Below, piece after piece: positions 36,286 through 48,040 of a stretch of 64,000 nt of DNA. Location of the stretch: assembly GCF_902859875.1 (NCBI RefSeq), contig NZ_CADIKF010000033.1:1-64000 (forward strand). Direction: 5' to 3'. The notes under the pieces are model-generated. The model made no database searches, was not told where the DNA came from, and saw only the letters and a list, made by a program, of their open reading frames with translations. The translations under genes were made by a program, and so were the position numbers. The stretch is from Paraburkholderia solisilvae (GTDB lineage: Bacteria; Pseudomonadota; Gammaproteobacteria; Burkholderiales; Burkholderiaceae). Position 1 is the stretch's first letter. Each line of letters begins with the position of its first letter.

Positions 36286-37617
36286 ATGAAGAACGCGATG
36301 GACCTGATATCGAACTTCGTCTTCTACTATCCGCTGTTGATGGCGTATCTGTGGATGGTCGGCGGGCTGCTGCATTACCTGCTGGTCGAACGCAAGGACG
36401 GCGGCAACGCCGCCGTGGCGCCGCTGTCGAGCTACCCGAAGGTGTCGGTGGTGGTGCCGTGCTACAACGAGGCCGACAACGTGCGCGAGGTGATCGCGTG
36501 CCTCGATACGCTCAGCTATCCGAACTACGACATTATCGCGATCAACGACGGCAGCCGCGATGAGACCGGCGCGATTCTGAACGAGCTGGTCAATCTCTAC
36601 CCGAAGCTCGTGGTCGTGCATCAGCACCAGAACGAGGGCAAGGCGATCGGCCTCACCACCGCGGCGATGCTCAGCGATGCGGAGTACCTGATGTGCATCG
36701 ACGGCGATTCGCTGCTCGACAAGGAAGCGATCGGCTGGATGCTGCGTCATTTCCAGCACGACGCGTCGGTCGGCGCGGTGACCGGCAACCCGCGCATCCG
36801 CACGCGTTCGACGCTGCTCGGCCGCATGCAGGTCGGCGAGTTCTCGTCGATCGTCGGGCTGATCAAGCGCACGCAGCATATGTACGGACGCATGCTGACG
36901 GTGTCCGGCGTCGTATCGATGTTCCGCAAGCGCGCGCTGCAGGAAGTCGGCTACTGGAGCTCCGATATGCTGACCGAAGACATCGACATCAGCTGGAAGC
37001 TGCAGGTGAGCGGCTGGCTGATTCACTTCGAGTCGCGCGCGCTCAGCTGGATTCTGATGCCGGAGACGTTTCGCGGCCTGTACCGGCAGCGGCTGCGCTG
37101 GGCCAGGGGCGGCATCCAGGTGCTGTTCAAATACGCGGGCGAGGTGCTCACGCGCCGCAATCTGATGATGTGGCCGATCTTCGCCGAGTATGCAGTCAGT
37201 ATTGTGTGGGCGTACTGCATGCTGTTCACGCTCGCGATTCTCGCGTGCAACCTGCTGTTCCCGATGCCCGACGCGTGGCGTTTCGGCTTCGTGCCGCGCG
37301 GTACCGGCGTGCTGCTGTTTCTCACCTGCTGTCTGCAGATTCTGATCGGCTGCCTGATCGATCGCCGCTACGACAGCAACCTGATGCGCTACTTCGCGGA
37401 CACCGTGTGGTACCCGGCCGCGTTCTGGGCGATCAGCATGATCGCGTCGGTTATCGCGTTTCCGTCGGTGCTGTTGCAGCGGCGCAAGCGCGCCCGCTGG
37501 ATCAGCCCCGATCGCGGCATTCGCGCGAGCCACGTACTCGACGGCGGTGGCGCCGCGCCGGAGCGGGCGGCGCACACACCGCACGGCGATGCGCTCGAAG
37601 CCGAGCGACACAGTTGA
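36286..37617 (+). CDS. pgaC: PNAG synthase catalytic subunit PgaC
   Basis: A 443-residue inner-membrane glycosyltransferase 2 that polymerises GlcNAc from UDP-GlcNAc. Motifs in order: VVVPCYNEADNVREVIACLD, ND-type INDGSRDETG, the catalytic CIDGDSLLD, GNPRIRTRSTLLGRMQVGEF, acceptor-binding TEDIDISWKLQVSGW, and product-binding RQRLRWARGGIQVLFKY. An N-terminal helix and three or four C-terminal helices flank the catalytic domain. The ATG at 36286 has AAAAAGGGGA upstream. PgaD lies downstream; in E. coli the PgaC/PgaD complex is activated by c-di-GMP. Confidence 0.95.
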   Translation: MKNAMDLISNFVFYYPLLMAYLWMVGGLLHYLLVERKDGGNAAVAPLSSYPKVSVVVPCYNEADNVREVIACLDTLSYPNYDIIAINDGSRDETGAILNELVNLYPKLVVVHQHQNEGKAIGLTTAAMLSDAEYLMCIDGDSLLDKEAIGWMLRHFQHDASVGAVTGNPRIRTRSTLLGRMQVGEFSSIVGLIKRTQHMYGRMLTVSGVVSMFRKRALQEVGYWSSDMLTEDIDISWKLQVSGWLIHFESRALSWILMPETFRGLYRQRLRWARGGIQVLFKYAGEVLTRRNLMMWPIFAEYAVSIVWAYCMLFTLAILACNLLFPMPDAWRFGFVPRGTGVLLFLTCCLQILIGCLIDRRYDSNLMRYFADTVWYPAAFWAISMIASVIAFPSVLLQRRKRARWISPDRGIRASHVLDGGGAAPERAAHTPHGDALEAERHS

Positions 37618-37690
37618 TCGCTTCAAGCGGTTAAAGCAGCTAAAGCGGTCAAAGCAGGGCAAAGCAGTCAACCACAACAGGAGACCTACC

Positions 37691-38155
37691 ATGCCTTTCC
37701 CGATTATCGATGTATCGAAGCAATCCGTCGCGCAGTTCGAAGCGCAATGCAGCCGCGTTCGCGCATGGCAGTACGTCGCGTGGTATCGCGTGATGCGGCC
37801 GTTGCTGGTTATCGGCATCTGGTTTCTCGCGGCGCGCTATATCCGCTGGTGTCTCGCGAATGCGACGCCCACGGAAGTGTCGCTCGAGGCGTTCGTGCCG
37901 ATTGTCATCGGCATCGCCGCGGTGAGCGCGACGTTGATTGTCTGGACGCTGGCGCGCCAGCTCGACCTGTTTCACACCGGCCGCGTGCGCCGCATGCACG
38001 ACGGTGCGCGCGCGGCGGACGACGCAGCGGCGCCGCCGCAACGCGAACTGCCGGTCGCGGCGGACGCCGGGCGCTGCCTCGTCGCCTATCACGATGACGA
38101 CGGCATGATCTCGCACGTCGTGTCGATGCCCGACTACGCGCGGCAAGCCGCGTAA
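37691..38155 (+). CDS. pgaD: PNAG synthase accessory subunit PgaD
   Basis: A 154-residue inner-membrane protein with two hydrophobic helices ([19 protein letters not shown] and [19 protein letters not shown]), as in PgaD, which binds PgaC and helps c-di-GMP activation. Sequence conservation in PgaD is low; the call rests on position after pgaC, length and topology. The ATG at 37691 follows CAGGAGACC. The preceding 70 bases contain four imperfect AAAGC-type repeats. The tail ([15 protein letters not shown]) is acidic then His-rich. Confidence 0.85.
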   Translation: MPFPIIDVSKQSVAQFEAQCSRVRAWQYVAWYRVMRPLLVIGIWFLAARYIRWCLANATPTEVSLEAFVPIVIGIAAVSATLIVWTLARQLDLFHTGRVRRMHDGARAADDAAAPPQRELPVAADAGRCLVAYHDDDGMISHVVSMPDYARQAA

Positions 38156-38186
38156 GCTCCGTCGGCCGCGAATAAGGAGGAAGAAT

Positions 38187-40016
38187 ATGTGCGGGATAGT
38201 GGGCGCAGTGGCGAGGCGTGACATCGTGCCGGTGCTGACCGAGGGGCTCCGCCGCCTCGAATATCGCGGCTATGATTCGTGCGGTGTCGCGGTGCTGCAG
38301 TACGGCGTGCCGCGCCGCGTGCGCAGTGTCGAGCGCGTCGCGAACCTGGCGGAGCAGGTCGATCATGCGGGTCTGTCGGGGACGATCGGCGTCGCGCATA
38401 CGCGCTGGGCGACGCATGGCGCGCCGGTCACCGGCAATGCGCATCCGATCTTCTCATGCGGCGAGATCGTGCTCGTACACAACGGCATCATCGAAAACCA
38501 CGAGGCGTTGCGCAAGGAACTGAAGACGTTTGGCTATGCGTTCGATTCGGAAACCGACACCGAGGTGATCGCGCATCTGATTCATCACATGCGCAAGCAG
38601 GATCCGACGCGTGATCTGCTGGTCGCGGTGCGGCGCTCGCTGCGCAGGCTGCGCGGCGCGTATGCGATTGCGGTGTTCGCGAAGAGCGACCCGAATCTCG
38701 TGATCGGCGCGCGCGCGGGCTCGCCGCTCGTCGTCGGCCTCACCGATCGCGGCAACTACCTCGCGTCGGATCCGATGGCGTTGGCGGGCACGGCGGACCG
38801 CTTCGTCTATCTCGAGGAAGGCGATGTCGCGGTGCTGACCTGCGACGGCGTGAAGATTGTCGATTGCGGCGGCGAGGCCGTGCGCCGCGAAGTGCAGACG
38901 CAGCGCGCGAGCCACCACACGACCGAACTCGGGCCGTTCCGGCATTACATGCAGAAAGAGATTTTCGAGCAGCCGTCGGTGCTCGCCGATGCGACCGAAC
39001 GCGTGCAGACGCTGACACCGACGCTGTTCGGCGCCAACGCGCCGCACGTGTTTAAAGAGGTCGATTCATTGCTGATTCTCGCGTGCGGCACGAGTTATTA
39101 CTCGGCGCTGACCGCGAAATACTGGTTCGAATCGATCGCACGCTTGCCGACCCAGGTGGAAGTGGCAAGCGAGTATCGCTATCGTGAGAGCGTCGTGAAT
39201 CCGCGCACGCTGGTGGTGGTCGTGTCGCAATCGGGCGAGACCGCCGATACGCTCGCCGCGCTGCGGCATGCGCAGCAACTCGGCCATCGGCATACGCTCG
39301 CCATCTGCAACGTCGCGCACAGCTCGATGATGCGGCAAACCGATTTGCAGTATCAGACGGGGGCGGGGCCGGAGATCGGTGTGGCGTCGACCAAGGCGTT
39401 CACGACGCAGCTCGTCGCGCTGTTCCTGCTCGCGGCCACATTCGCGCAAGCACGCGGCGTTGCCGATGCCGCACGGCAAGCGCAGTGGCTCGAGCAACTG
39501 CATCATCTGCCGGCGGCGCTCAATGGCGTGCTCGCGCTGGAACCGCAGATCATCCGCTGGGCCGAGGCATTCGCGCACTACGAGCATGCGCTTTTTCTCG
39601 GGCGCGGCATGCATTACCCGATCGCGCTCGAAGGCGCACTGAAGCTGAAGGAAATCTCGTATGTGCACGCGGAGGCCTACCCGGCAGGTGAACTGAAGCA
39701 TGGTCCGCTCGCGATCGTCACGAACGAGATGCCGGTCGTCACGATCGTGCCGAACGACGCGCTGATCGAGAAGCTCAAGTCGAACATGCAGGAAGTGCGC
39801 GCGCGCGGCGGCCTGCTGTACGTATTCGCCGACGAAGACGCGCCGCTCGACGATGACGACGGCGTCAACGTGATTCGTCTGCCTGCGCACGATGGGCCGC
39901 TGTCGCCTATATTGCATGTCGTGCCGTTGCAATTGCTTGCGTACCATACGGCCTGTGTGCGGGGCACCGATGTCGACAAGCCTCGCAATCTCGCGAAGTC
40001 CGTCACCGTCGAGTGA
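38187..40016 (+). CDS. glmS: glutamine-fructose-6-phosphate aminotransferase in the pga operon
   Basis: A 609-residue GlmS, the full usual length. Cys2 of MCGIVGAV is the N-terminal glutaminase nucleophile; [24 protein letters not shown] and [15 protein letters not shown] complete that domain. Two SIS domains follow ([29 protein letters not shown]) and the C terminus LAKSVTVE is diagnostic. It makes glucosamine-6-phosphate for UDP-GlcNAc, the PNAG precursor. It lies 31 bases after pgaD with a strong AAGGAGGAAG box, so it is an operon member. A separate housekeeping glmS is likely elsewhere. Confidence 0.96.
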   Translation: MCGIVGAVARRDIVPVLTEGLRRLEYRGYDSCGVAVLQYGVPRRVRSVERVANLAEQVDHAGLSGTIGVAHTRWATHGAPVTGNAHPIFSCGEIVLVHNGIIENHEALRKELKTFGYAFDSETDTEVIAHLIHHMRKQDPTRDLLVAVRRSLRRLRGAYAIAVFAKSDPNLVIGARAGSPLVVGLTDRGNYLASDPMALAGTADRFVYLEEGDVAVLTCDGVKIVDCGGEAVRREVQTQRASHHTTELGPFRHYMQKEIFEQPSVLADATERVQTLTPTLFGANAPHVFKEVDSLLILACGTSYYSALTAKYWFESIARLPTQVEVASEYRYRESVVNPRTLVVVVSQSGETADTLAALRHAQQLGHRHTLAICNVAHSSMMRQTDLQYQTGAGPEIGVASTKAFTTQLVALFLLAATFAQARGVADAARQAQWLEQLHHLPAALNGVLALEPQIIRWAEAFAHYEHALFLGRGMHYPIALEGALKLKEISYVHAEAYPAGELKHGPLAIVTNEMPVVTIVPNDALIEKLKSNMQEVRARGGLLYVFADEDAPLDDDDGVNVIRLPAHDGPLSPILHVVPLQLLAYHTACVRGTDVDKPRNLAKSVTVE

Positions 40017-40024
40017 GTCCCGAC

Positions 40025-41233
40025 ATGCGAAACGCGTTGGCCGTCGCCGCGCTGCTCGGCGTTTGCGTGTGGTTGTGCCCGGTGTCCGCCGCGGCCGCGA
40101 AAGGGTCGAGCCGCGCGCGCACCGCGACGGTCGATCTGCGTTCGTATATGCACGGCATCGGCACGGCGAGCGACGGGCACGGCAACACGTGGGTATTCTT
40201 CAGCAGTTCGGGCTTGCCGCCGCGCGGCCCGGGGCGCGACCGCAACTGGACGCACGATGTGTACGTCGCGCGCTGGTCGCCGCAGCAGGGCAATCTCGAC
40301 AAGCCTCGGGTTTTTATCAGCCGTCCCGAAGCGCAGGAGCCGGTGTCGATTGCGCAGAACGATAGCGGCCGCGTCATGGTGACCTTCGAGGACGGCTGGA
40401 ACACGCCCAATGAAGTGAGTCAGCGCTACGGCGTGTATACGTCTGACCTCGACGCGGTGAAGCCTTATCCGGTCGACGTGAAATCGGGTGGGCATTCGGG
40501 GCATGCGGCCGCGGTTGGCGCGCGTTTCGTCGTGTTTTATTCCGACGATTGGGTCGACGGCGGCGGCGTCGACAATCTCGGCACCGGCAACGGCGTGTAT
40601 CTGAAGACCTATGACGCGGACGGCACATTGCTGCAGTCGGTCGATGTCGCGCCGCGCGTGCGTGAATGGTGGCCGATGATCGCGGCCTCGCCGACGCGCG
40701 CGTTGCTGATCTGGCAGCAGTTCGTGCCGGGCGCGATCTATGCGCGGCTGAAGTCCGCGGTCTTCAATCCGGAGGACGGTTCGCTCACTGAAGCGCGCGT
40801 GCTGTCGCCGAGCTTGCGCTATTACGTGTACGCCGCCGCGTATGTGCCGGCGCTGGACCGCTTTATCGTGGTCGCAACCGGTTTCGACGGCAAGGGCTTC
40901 GCGCAACTGATCGATTCAAGCGGTGCGACGACCGCGACGCTCGCATGCATGCCCGCGTCGGTGCGCGAGGCGGGCATCGCGGTGGCCGGCGACCATGCGT
41001 TCGTGCCGACCCAGGATGGGCGTCTGCTCGATTTGCGGCTCGGCGCATCGTCGATCGAGCTGGCCGGCACGCAGCGCTCGCCGGTCAAATGGGGGGAAGT
41101 CGGCAGCGTCGGGCTGGTGCGGTCGCCGACCGCGTTGCATTGGGTCACGCTGACGCAGCAGGGGGTGAAAGAAGCGGAGTTTGATCTGAAGGCGATGCGG
41201 CCCGCCTCCGCGGCGGATCGCTGCACACGGTAA
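40025..41233 (+). CDS. exported propeller-like hypothetical protein in the pga operon
   Basis: A 402-residue protein with a Sec signal peptide (NALAVAALLGVCVWLCPVSA, then AAAAKG). The mature part shows repeated four-strand blades with Asp/Gly/Trp-rich turns, such as GTASDGHGNTWVFFSSSG, HDVYVARWSPQQGNL and NGVYLKTYDADGTL, which resembles a sialidase-like or NHL-like beta propeller. I cannot name a family. ATG 40025 is chosen; a GTG at 40013 overlaps the glmS stop. Its eight-base gap from glmS strongly suggests a role in making, modifying or attaching PNAG. No catalytic residues are identifiable. Confidence 0.75.
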   Translation: MRNALAVAALLGVCVWLCPVSAAAAKGSSRARTATVDLRSYMHGIGTASDGHGNTWVFFSSSGLPPRGPGRDRNWTHDVYVARWSPQQGNLDKPRVFISRPEAQEPVSIAQNDSGRVMVTFEDGWNTPNEVSQRYGVYTSDLDAVKPYPVDVKSGGHSGHAAAVGARFVVFYSDDWVDGGGVDNLGTGNGVYLKTYDADGTLLQSVDVAPRVREWWPMIAASPTRALLIWQQFVPGAIYARLKSAVFNPEDGSLTEARVLSPSLRYYVYAAAYVPALDRFIVVATGFDGKGFAQLIDSSGATTATLACMPASVREAGIAVAGDHAFVPTQDGRLLDLRLGASSIELAGTQRSPVKWGEVGSVGLVRSPTALHWVTLTQQGVKEAEFDLKAMRPASAADRCTR

Positions 41234-41257
41234 TTCATCGCCGCGGCGCGGGCCGCT

Positions 41258-42655
41258 TCAGCGTTGCGCCGCGCGCGTCGCGATCGGCGCCGGCCGGCCG
41301 CCGGACTCGTTGTCGAGACGCCGGAACACCAGCGCGGAGATCAGCGTGATCACGCCGACGCAGATAAAGCTGAGCCTGAAACCGAGCGCGGCCGATCCCC
41401 ATTCGGCGGCAAACAGATTCACCAGGCCGCCGCCGATCGATACGCCGAGGCCGATCGCGAGCATCTGCACCATCGAGAACAGGCTGTTGCCGCTGCCCGC
41501 ATCGACCATCGACAGGCCTTTCAACGTCACGCTGTTCATCGCGGCGAACTGCATCGAGTTGGCCGCGCCGAAAACGGCGAGCACCGCGATTTCAATCGCG
41601 ATCGGCGTGCCGCGCGAAAAGAGTGCGAACGCAACGATCGAACCGCCGACGATCAGCGTATTGACGAGCAGGAACGCCTCATAGCCGAAGCGGCGGATCA
41701 GCGGTGCGATCCAGCGTTTCGCGACGGTGCCGGCGAGCGCGGCCGGCAGCATCATCAGCCCCGAATGCAGCGGCGTGTAACCAAGTTGCAGTTGCAGCAG
41801 CAGCGGCACGAGAAACGGCACCGCACTCGAACCGATCCGGGCGATCAGATTGCCGATCAGCCCGACGCTGAAGTTGGGTTCGCGAAAGAGCCCGAGACGG
41901 AACAGCGGGTTCGGCGCGCGCCGCGCATACGGGATATAGGCGAGCGCGGCGGCGAGACCGATCACGAACAGGCACGCGGACCATGCGGCGCGATTCGAGT
42001 GCATCGGCACGTCGATCGCGAGCGAGCACGCGACCATGCATAGCGACAGCATCGCGCAGCCGATCATGTCGAAGCGCGGCGTATCGCGCGACGCGCCGTC
42101 CGGCAGATAGCGGTTCACCGCGAGCAGACCGCACGCGCCGATCGGCACGTTGATCAGAAAGATCCAGTGCCACGAGAACGCTTCGACGAACCAGCCGCCG
42201 AGCGTCGGTCCGAGTATCGGCCCAACCTGTCCGGCGACGGAAATCAGGGCGAGCGCCGATACATAGCGTTCGCCGGAGATCGTGCGCAGCACCGCGAGCC
42301 GCCCGATCGGCAGCAGCATCGAGCCGCCGACGCCTTGCAGCACGCGCGCGACGATCAACTGATTGAGCGTGTGCGCGCTCGCGCAGCACAGCGAGCCGAT
42401 CACGAACAGCAGGATCGCGGTGAAGTACACGCGCCGTGTGCCGAAGCGGTCGGCGAGCCAGCCGGATGCGGGCGTGAGCAGCGCCATCGTCAACGTGTAA
42501 GCGACGACGATCGGCTGCATCGCGAGTGCGGGAACCCCCAGGGTGTGCGCAATAGATGGCAGGGCGGTGTTGACGATCGTCGTGTCCAGCGCCTGCATGA
42601 AGAAGCCGGTGGCGACGATCCACAACAACGCGGTGTGCGTGGATGCTTTGGTCAT
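41258..42655 (-). CDS. MFS transporter, DHA2 (EmrB/QacA) drug exporter type
   Basis: A 465-residue inner-membrane exporter. The N-terminal motif LDTTIVNTALPSIAHTLG (motif D1 of DHA2 pumps), the loop motif A (GWLADRFGTRRVYF), and motif C (GPILGPTLGGWFVEAFSWHW) are clear, and about 14 hydrophobic helices are expected. The ATG at 42655 is chosen over upstream TTG 42694. It is convergent with the pga operon, with only 24 bases between stops. Substrate is unknown; no adaptor EmrA gene adjoins it. Confidence 0.92.
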   Translation of the reverse strand: MTKASTHTALLWIVATGFFMQALDTTIVNTALPSIAHTLGVPALAMQPIVVAYTLTMALLTPASGWLADRFGTRRVYFTAILLFVIGSLCCASAHTLNQLIVARVLQGVGGSMLLPIGRLAVLRTISGERYVSALALISVAGQVGPILGPTLGGWFVEAFSWHWIFLINVPIGACGLLAVNRYLPDGASRDTPRFDMIGCAMLSLCMVACSLAIDVPMHSNRAAWSACLFVIGLAAALAYIPYARRAPNPLFRLGLFREPNFSVGLIGNLIARIGSSAVPFLVPLLLQLQLGYTPLHSGLMMLPAALAGTVAKRWIAPLIRRFGYEAFLLVNTLIVGGSIVAFALFSRGTPIAIEIAVLAVFGAANSMQFAAMNSVTLKGLSMVDAGSGNSLFSMVQMLAIGLGVSIGGGLVNLFAAEWGSAALGFRLSFICVGVITLISALVFRRLDNESGGRPAPIATRAAQR

Positions 42656-42914
42656 TTCAAAACGAATGGGCACGCGGGGCGCGCCGTTTGGCAAGCCGTC
42701 TGGCGCGTTGCTCGAAACCGGCGGGGAAGGAGGCGGGGCGACGCGACTTCGGCGGAAGTGCCGTCATGATAGTGGGAAACGCGTTTATGGAAAACCCGCT
42801 TAACCCGTTCGATGCGCGCGAACCCGCCGGTTAGCGGCAATCGGGTTTTCTACTTGAGAACTTTTCTCATCTATGGCACATTGAACTTTCGTTTAACTAA
42901 CGATGAGGTTACAG

Positions 42915-43178
42915 ATGCTAAAAATAATTGCGATGAGCGCGGCGCTCGGTTTTTCAGGTGCGGCGTTGGCGAAGGCGGACTGCACCGCGCACCCGAAAGA
43001 TCAATGGATGAAAGAGTCGGACGCGCGCGCGCAACTGGAAGGGCAGGGCTACAAGATCAAAAAGTTCAAGGTCGATGGCCACTGCTATGAAATCTACGGC
43101 ACCAACAAGGAAGGCAAGAAAGTCGAAATCTACTTCGACACCAGGACGCTCGACGTCGTGAAGTCGGAAATCGACTAG
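42915..43178 (+). CDS. secreted PepSY-like domain protein
   Basis: An 87-residue exported protein. A signal peptide (IIAMSAALGFSGAALAKADC) precedes a PepSY-type domain: KESDARAQLEGQGYKIKKFK then DGHCYEIYGTNKEGKKVEIY and FDTRTLDVVKSE. Two Cys residues may form a disulfide. The ATG at 42915 has GAGG at the right distance; 42903 is an in-frame alternative. Such proteins bind or inhibit partners in the periplasm. The downstream gene is a cytochrome b561, a pairing seen in other proteobacteria. Confidence 0.83.
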   Translation: MLKIIAMSAALGFSGAALAKADCTAHPKDQWMKESDARAQLEGQGYKIKKFKVDGHCYEIYGTNKEGKKVEIYFDTRTLDVVKSEID

Positions 43179-43233
43179 GCGCGGTTGACGTACGCGTTCA
43201 CTTGTACGCGTTCACTTCTCATCATGGCCCGCG

Positions 43234-43827
43234 ATGTCCGATACCGCTCGAATCAGGATCTGGGACTGGTGGGTGCGGCTCACGCACTGGACCATCGCGG
43301 GTATCGTCATCTGGAATCTGTTCGGCCCGACCGACCGGCTGCATCGCATGTTCGGCTATGCCGCGGCTGCGCTGGTCGCGTTGCGCATCGTGTGGGGTTT
43401 CATCGGCACACGCCATGCCCGCTTTTCCGCGTGGTGGCCCACGCGTTCGCATCTATGCGCGTATCTGCGCTCGCTTGCGTCGGGCACGCCGTTGCATCAT
43501 CTTTCGCACAATCCGCTCGGCGGTGTGATGGCACTCGTGTTGTGGGCACTTGTCCTCGCGCTTGCGTTGACCGGGTGGCTGATGCGGCTCGACGCGTTCT
43601 GGGGTGAGGACTGGCCGCAAGAGCTCCATACATTGCTCGCGGTTGCGCTCGAAGTGTGCGTGTGCATCCATATCGCCGCGGCGATCGTGATGAGCGTGTG
43701 GACGCGTGAGAATCTGATTGCCGCGATGTTGACCGGCTATAAGCGCAGTCACGCGCGGCATGCCGCAAGGGCGAGCGGGAGCACCGCAAAGCGCGCTGGC
43801 CGGAGCACAGGCGCTGACGGTCACTGA
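43234..43827 (+). CDS. cytochrome b561 family protein
   Basis: A 197-residue inner-membrane haem protein. Four to five helices are visible, with family motifs IWDWWVRLTHWTIAGIVIWN (a haem His near residue 18), GRTDRLHRMFGYAAAALVAL-type region, and LHTLLAVALEVCVCIHIAAA. It would transfer electrons between a quinol or cytochrome and a periplasmic partner, likely the preceding PepSY protein. The C terminus is a basic tail. It lies 56 bases after the PepSY gene on the same strand. Confidence 0.87.
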   Translation: MSDTARIRIWDWWVRLTHWTIAGIVIWNLFGPTDRLHRMFGYAAAALVALRIVWGFIGTRHARFSAWWPTRSHLCAYLRSLASGTPLHHLSHNPLGGVMALVLWALVLALALTGWLMRLDAFWGEDWPQELHTLLAVALEVCVCIHIAAAIVMSVWTRENLIAAMLTGYKRSHARHAARASGSTAKRAGRSTGADGH

Positions 43828-43917
43828 CCGTCGCTGACCGCCACGAAGGCAGCGCCGCACCGCGCGTGCGCTGCCTCGTTCGCCGATGGGCGAGGAAGGT
43901 CCGTCAAAGAAGGTCCG

Positions 43918-44202
43918 TTACTGGGACGCGCTGCCTGGTGCGACGCCGCCATAGCCGCTCGTCGCATTGTTCGATTGTGCGGCGCTCGTGGCCTGAATGC
44001 GCGCTTCGGTCATTTGCAGCTTGTTCGGATAGGTGGTCTTTTCACCTTCATACCCGGCCGCCTGAAGCTGCGACAGTTCCCGGTTGACGTCGGCGCGCGA
44101 GATGCGCGGCGATTGCGCGTGAGCGGCCGATGAAACCAACGCGGAAGCGAATGCGAGCGCGGACACGGATACGGCAGCAGCGAGACGAATGTGCTTCATC
44201 AT
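43918..44202 (-). CDS. DUF4148 family secreted protein
   Basis: A 94-residue exported protein of the DUF4148 family, abundant in Burkholderiaceae. A signal peptide (RLAAAVSVSALAFASALV, then SSAAHA) is followed by the family core SRADVNRELSQLQAAGYEGE. The ATG at 44202 follows a GGAGAAG stretch; 44199 and 44211 are in-frame alternatives. The mature protein is small and hydrophilic. Function is unknown; members are often induced by stress. Confidence 0.85.
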   Translation of the reverse strand: MMKHIRLAAAVSVSALAFASALVSSAAHAQSPRISRADVNRELSQLQAAGYEGEKTTYPNKLQMTEARIQATSAAQSNNATSGYGGVAPGSASQ

Positions 44203-44834
44203 CTTCTCCATTCCTTAAAGCGTTTTCAGGTACAACGAGCGAAAGGCCGCGCATCGTCTTCGCGTTTCGCTGAGTGGGCGATTGCGCGGCCTCTTCTACA
44301 ACACTTTGAAGAACGAATGCTTCCCAATGAATCGCACAGTCACGTCACTTGTTGTATCGAACGATGCCGGGCGAAATGACGTTGACCGAAGCGAAACCTA
44401 TGTATCGGGATGATCGGCAAGATGCCGCCCACGAAGGGTCTTGTCCGCAACAAATACCGCTTCGTGTGCAGTCGCGCCCGGTTCGCACAATTTCCGCCAT
44501 CAGTGCGCTGATGTCTTGCGCGCAGCCTGTCGCGCATGTCGAGTTGCTCGTCGAGCAGGTTCGCGTGCCGGGTGCGCCGGTCACGTCGTTGGGCGACGCG
44601 CCTTCGATCACACGCACGAGCGAACTGCAACGCAAATATCAAGCTCGTTGCGAAATGCGCGATGAAGCGGATCCTCTCTCGCAGGGCAGTGATGCAAGTT
44701 TGATCTAGCGCAAATAGTCGGAGCAAGTCGCCAGAACGTTCTACAAATTTTGAAGCGGCTGCCGTAAACCGAAGGGAACGGGTTGTTTCCGTGGCGCGCG
44801 ACCTTTCGCTGTGCTTTCTTATCCCGAGGGTGTC
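44203..44834. other. 630-bp region without a supported gene
   Basis: Between the DUF4148 gene (minus) and the chemoreceptor gene (plus), so it should contain two divergent promoters. Open frames here are Arg/Ser/Cys-rich, overlap on both strands, and lack family matches. No RNA gene or strong hairpin was recognised. Confidence 0.45.
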
Positions 44835-46379
44835 ATGTTTCGAAATATCACGATCCGTATCCGTCTCGCGTTTGCGATGGGATTTCTCGGCCTGCTGATG
44901 ATCGTCGGCGCGGTGCTCGGCGTCGTCGGCGTCGCGATGAGCAACAACGATCAGAAGGTGCTCTATACGGATCAGCTCGCCTCGGCCATCGCGCTCGGCA
45001 AATTCGACTTCTACACCGCGCGCGGGCGTCTCGTGCTCGACCGCATCGCGGCGCAGCCCGATAGCCCGGAGGTCGAGGATTTGCGCAAGCGTGCGAACGA
45101 GCAGTTCGATATTGCCGACAACGCGTGGAAAACGTATCGCGCGCAATCGGCCGGCGCGGATGAGACGCGTCTTGCCGACGAAGTGGAGGCGCGGCGCGCC
45201 GCCGCGATGTCGGGGCCGGTCGCGCAAGTGAACGCGGCGATCGGGCGGCACGATAGTGCGGCGTTGAGCGACCTGATCTCGCACAAGATGACGGCGCCGT
45301 TCAACGAAGTGACCGACCGTACCGCTAAACTCGAAGCGCTGCAGGCCGATCAGGCGCGTGAGTTGTACGAGACGGCGCAAAAGCGTTTCGATGCGATTCT
45401 CGTTCTCGCGGTGCTGGGCGTGGCGGTGGGGATCGGCATGGCGGCGATCGCGTGGTACACGCTGCAAAAGTCGATCGCCGGGCCGCTCGACGACGCGCTG
45501 CGCCACTTCAGGCAGATCGCGGACGGTGATCTGAGTGAGCGCATCGACGTGCGTTCGCGCGACGAAATGGGCCGGTTGATGGAGGGCCTGCAGTCGATGC
45601 AAACGCGGCTGACCGAGACCATTGCGTCCGTGCGTGACAGCGCGCAGTCGATTGCGACCGCCACCAAGCAGATCTCGGCGGGCAACATCGATCTGTCGTC
45701 GCGCACCGAGGAACAGGCCGCGTCGCTCGGCGAGACCGCGTCGAGCATGACTGAACTGACGTCGACCGTCCGCCAGAACACCGATAACGCGCGTCAGGCG
45801 ACCACGCTCGCGCGCGATGCGGCGAGCGTTGCGCAGACCGGCAGCGACGTGATCTCGCAGGTCGTGTCGACGATGGGCGAGATCAACGGCAGCTCGCGGC
45901 AGATTGCCGACATCATTGGGGTGATCGAAGGGATCGCGTTTCAGACCAATATTCTCGCGTTGAACGCCGCCGTCGAGGCCGCGCGCGCGGGCGAGCAGGG
46001 CCGCGGCTTCGCGGTCGTCGCGGGCGAGGTGCGCACGCTGGCGCAGCGCAGCGGGGCGGCGGCGAAGGAGATCAAGGCGTTGATCGACAGGTCGGTGGAG
46101 CGCGTCAGTAACGGCACCGAGCTCGTGGGACGCGCGGGCAGGACGATGAACGAGATCAACGAGGCGGTGCGGCGCGTGACCGAAATGACGGCGGAAATTT
46201 CCGCGGCCTCGGAAGAGCAGAGCGATGGCATCGAGCAGGTCACGCAGGCGGTAACGCAGATGGATTCGGTGACGCAGCAGAACGCCGCGCTCGTCGAACA
46301 GGCGGCGGCCGCGGCGGCGTCGCTGCGCGAGCAGGCCGAGCGGATGAACGGGGTGGTTAGCGTGTTCCGCATCGCGTAG
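44835..46379 (+). CDS. methyl-accepting chemotaxis protein
   Basis: A 514-residue transmembrane chemoreceptor. An N-terminal membrane helix is followed by a four-helix periplasmic sensor domain (residues about 35-190), a second helix ([20 protein letters not shown]), a HAMP domain ([20 protein letters not shown]), and the long signalling coil. The tip [20 protein letters not shown] then [20 protein letters not shown] is canonical. There is no C-terminal CheR pentapeptide. Ligand unknown. A bidirectional terminator separates it from trxB. Confidence 0.94.
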   Translation: MFRNITIRIRLAFAMGFLGLLMIVGAVLGVVGVAMSNNDQKVLYTDQLASAIALGKFDFYTARGRLVLDRIAAQPDSPEVEDLRKRANEQFDIADNAWKTYRAQSAGADETRLADEVEARRAAAMSGPVAQVNAAIGRHDSAALSDLISHKMTAPFNEVTDRTAKLEALQADQARELYETAQKRFDAILVLAVLGVAVGIGMAAIAWYTLQKSIAGPLDDALRHFRQIADGDLSERIDVRSRDEMGRLMEGLQSMQTRLTETIASVRDSAQSIATATKQISAGNIDLSSRTEEQAASLGETASSMTELTSTVRQNTDNARQATTLARDAASVAQTGSDVISQVVSTMGEINGSSRQIADIIGVIEGIAFQTNILALNAAVEAARAGEQGRGFAVVAGEVRTLAQRSGAAAKEIKALIDRSVERVSNGTELVGRAGRTMNEINEAVRRVTEMTAEISAASEEQSDGIEQVTQAVTQMDSVTQQNAALVEQAAAAAASLREQAERMNGVVSVFRIA

Positions 46380-46432
46380 TGCCGCACGTTCCGGACTGAA
46401 CGCCGGATGCGGGACGCCGGACGCAGGATGAG

Positions 46433-46468
46433 AAAAGGGCCGCTGTCTGGAAAGACAGCGGCCCTTTT
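46433..46468. terminator. bidirectional terminator between chemoreceptor and trxB genes
   Basis: A perfect 16-bp stem (AAAAGGGCCGCTGTCT, 46433-46448, with 46453-46468) closed by a GGAA tetraloop. A/T ends give U tracts on both strands, so it stops both convergent transcripts. Confidence 0.92.
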
Positions 46469-46531
46469 GCCGTGGACCCGCTTCGCTTCGAACCGTTCGA
46501 CAAGCGCGGCGCGATGTCGCGCCGCTTCCGC

Positions 46532-48040
<1,509 letters not shown>

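Noticed and set aside
32768-36286. 1172-codon minus-strand open frame opposite pgaA/pgaB
   Set aside because: Spans two well-defined genes antisense; Arg/His/Val-rich with no recognisable domain.
44340-45602. Minus-strand open frame opposite the chemoreceptor 5' end
   Set aside because: Antisense shadow, Arg/His-rich; the plus strand has clear HAMP and chemoreceptor motifs.
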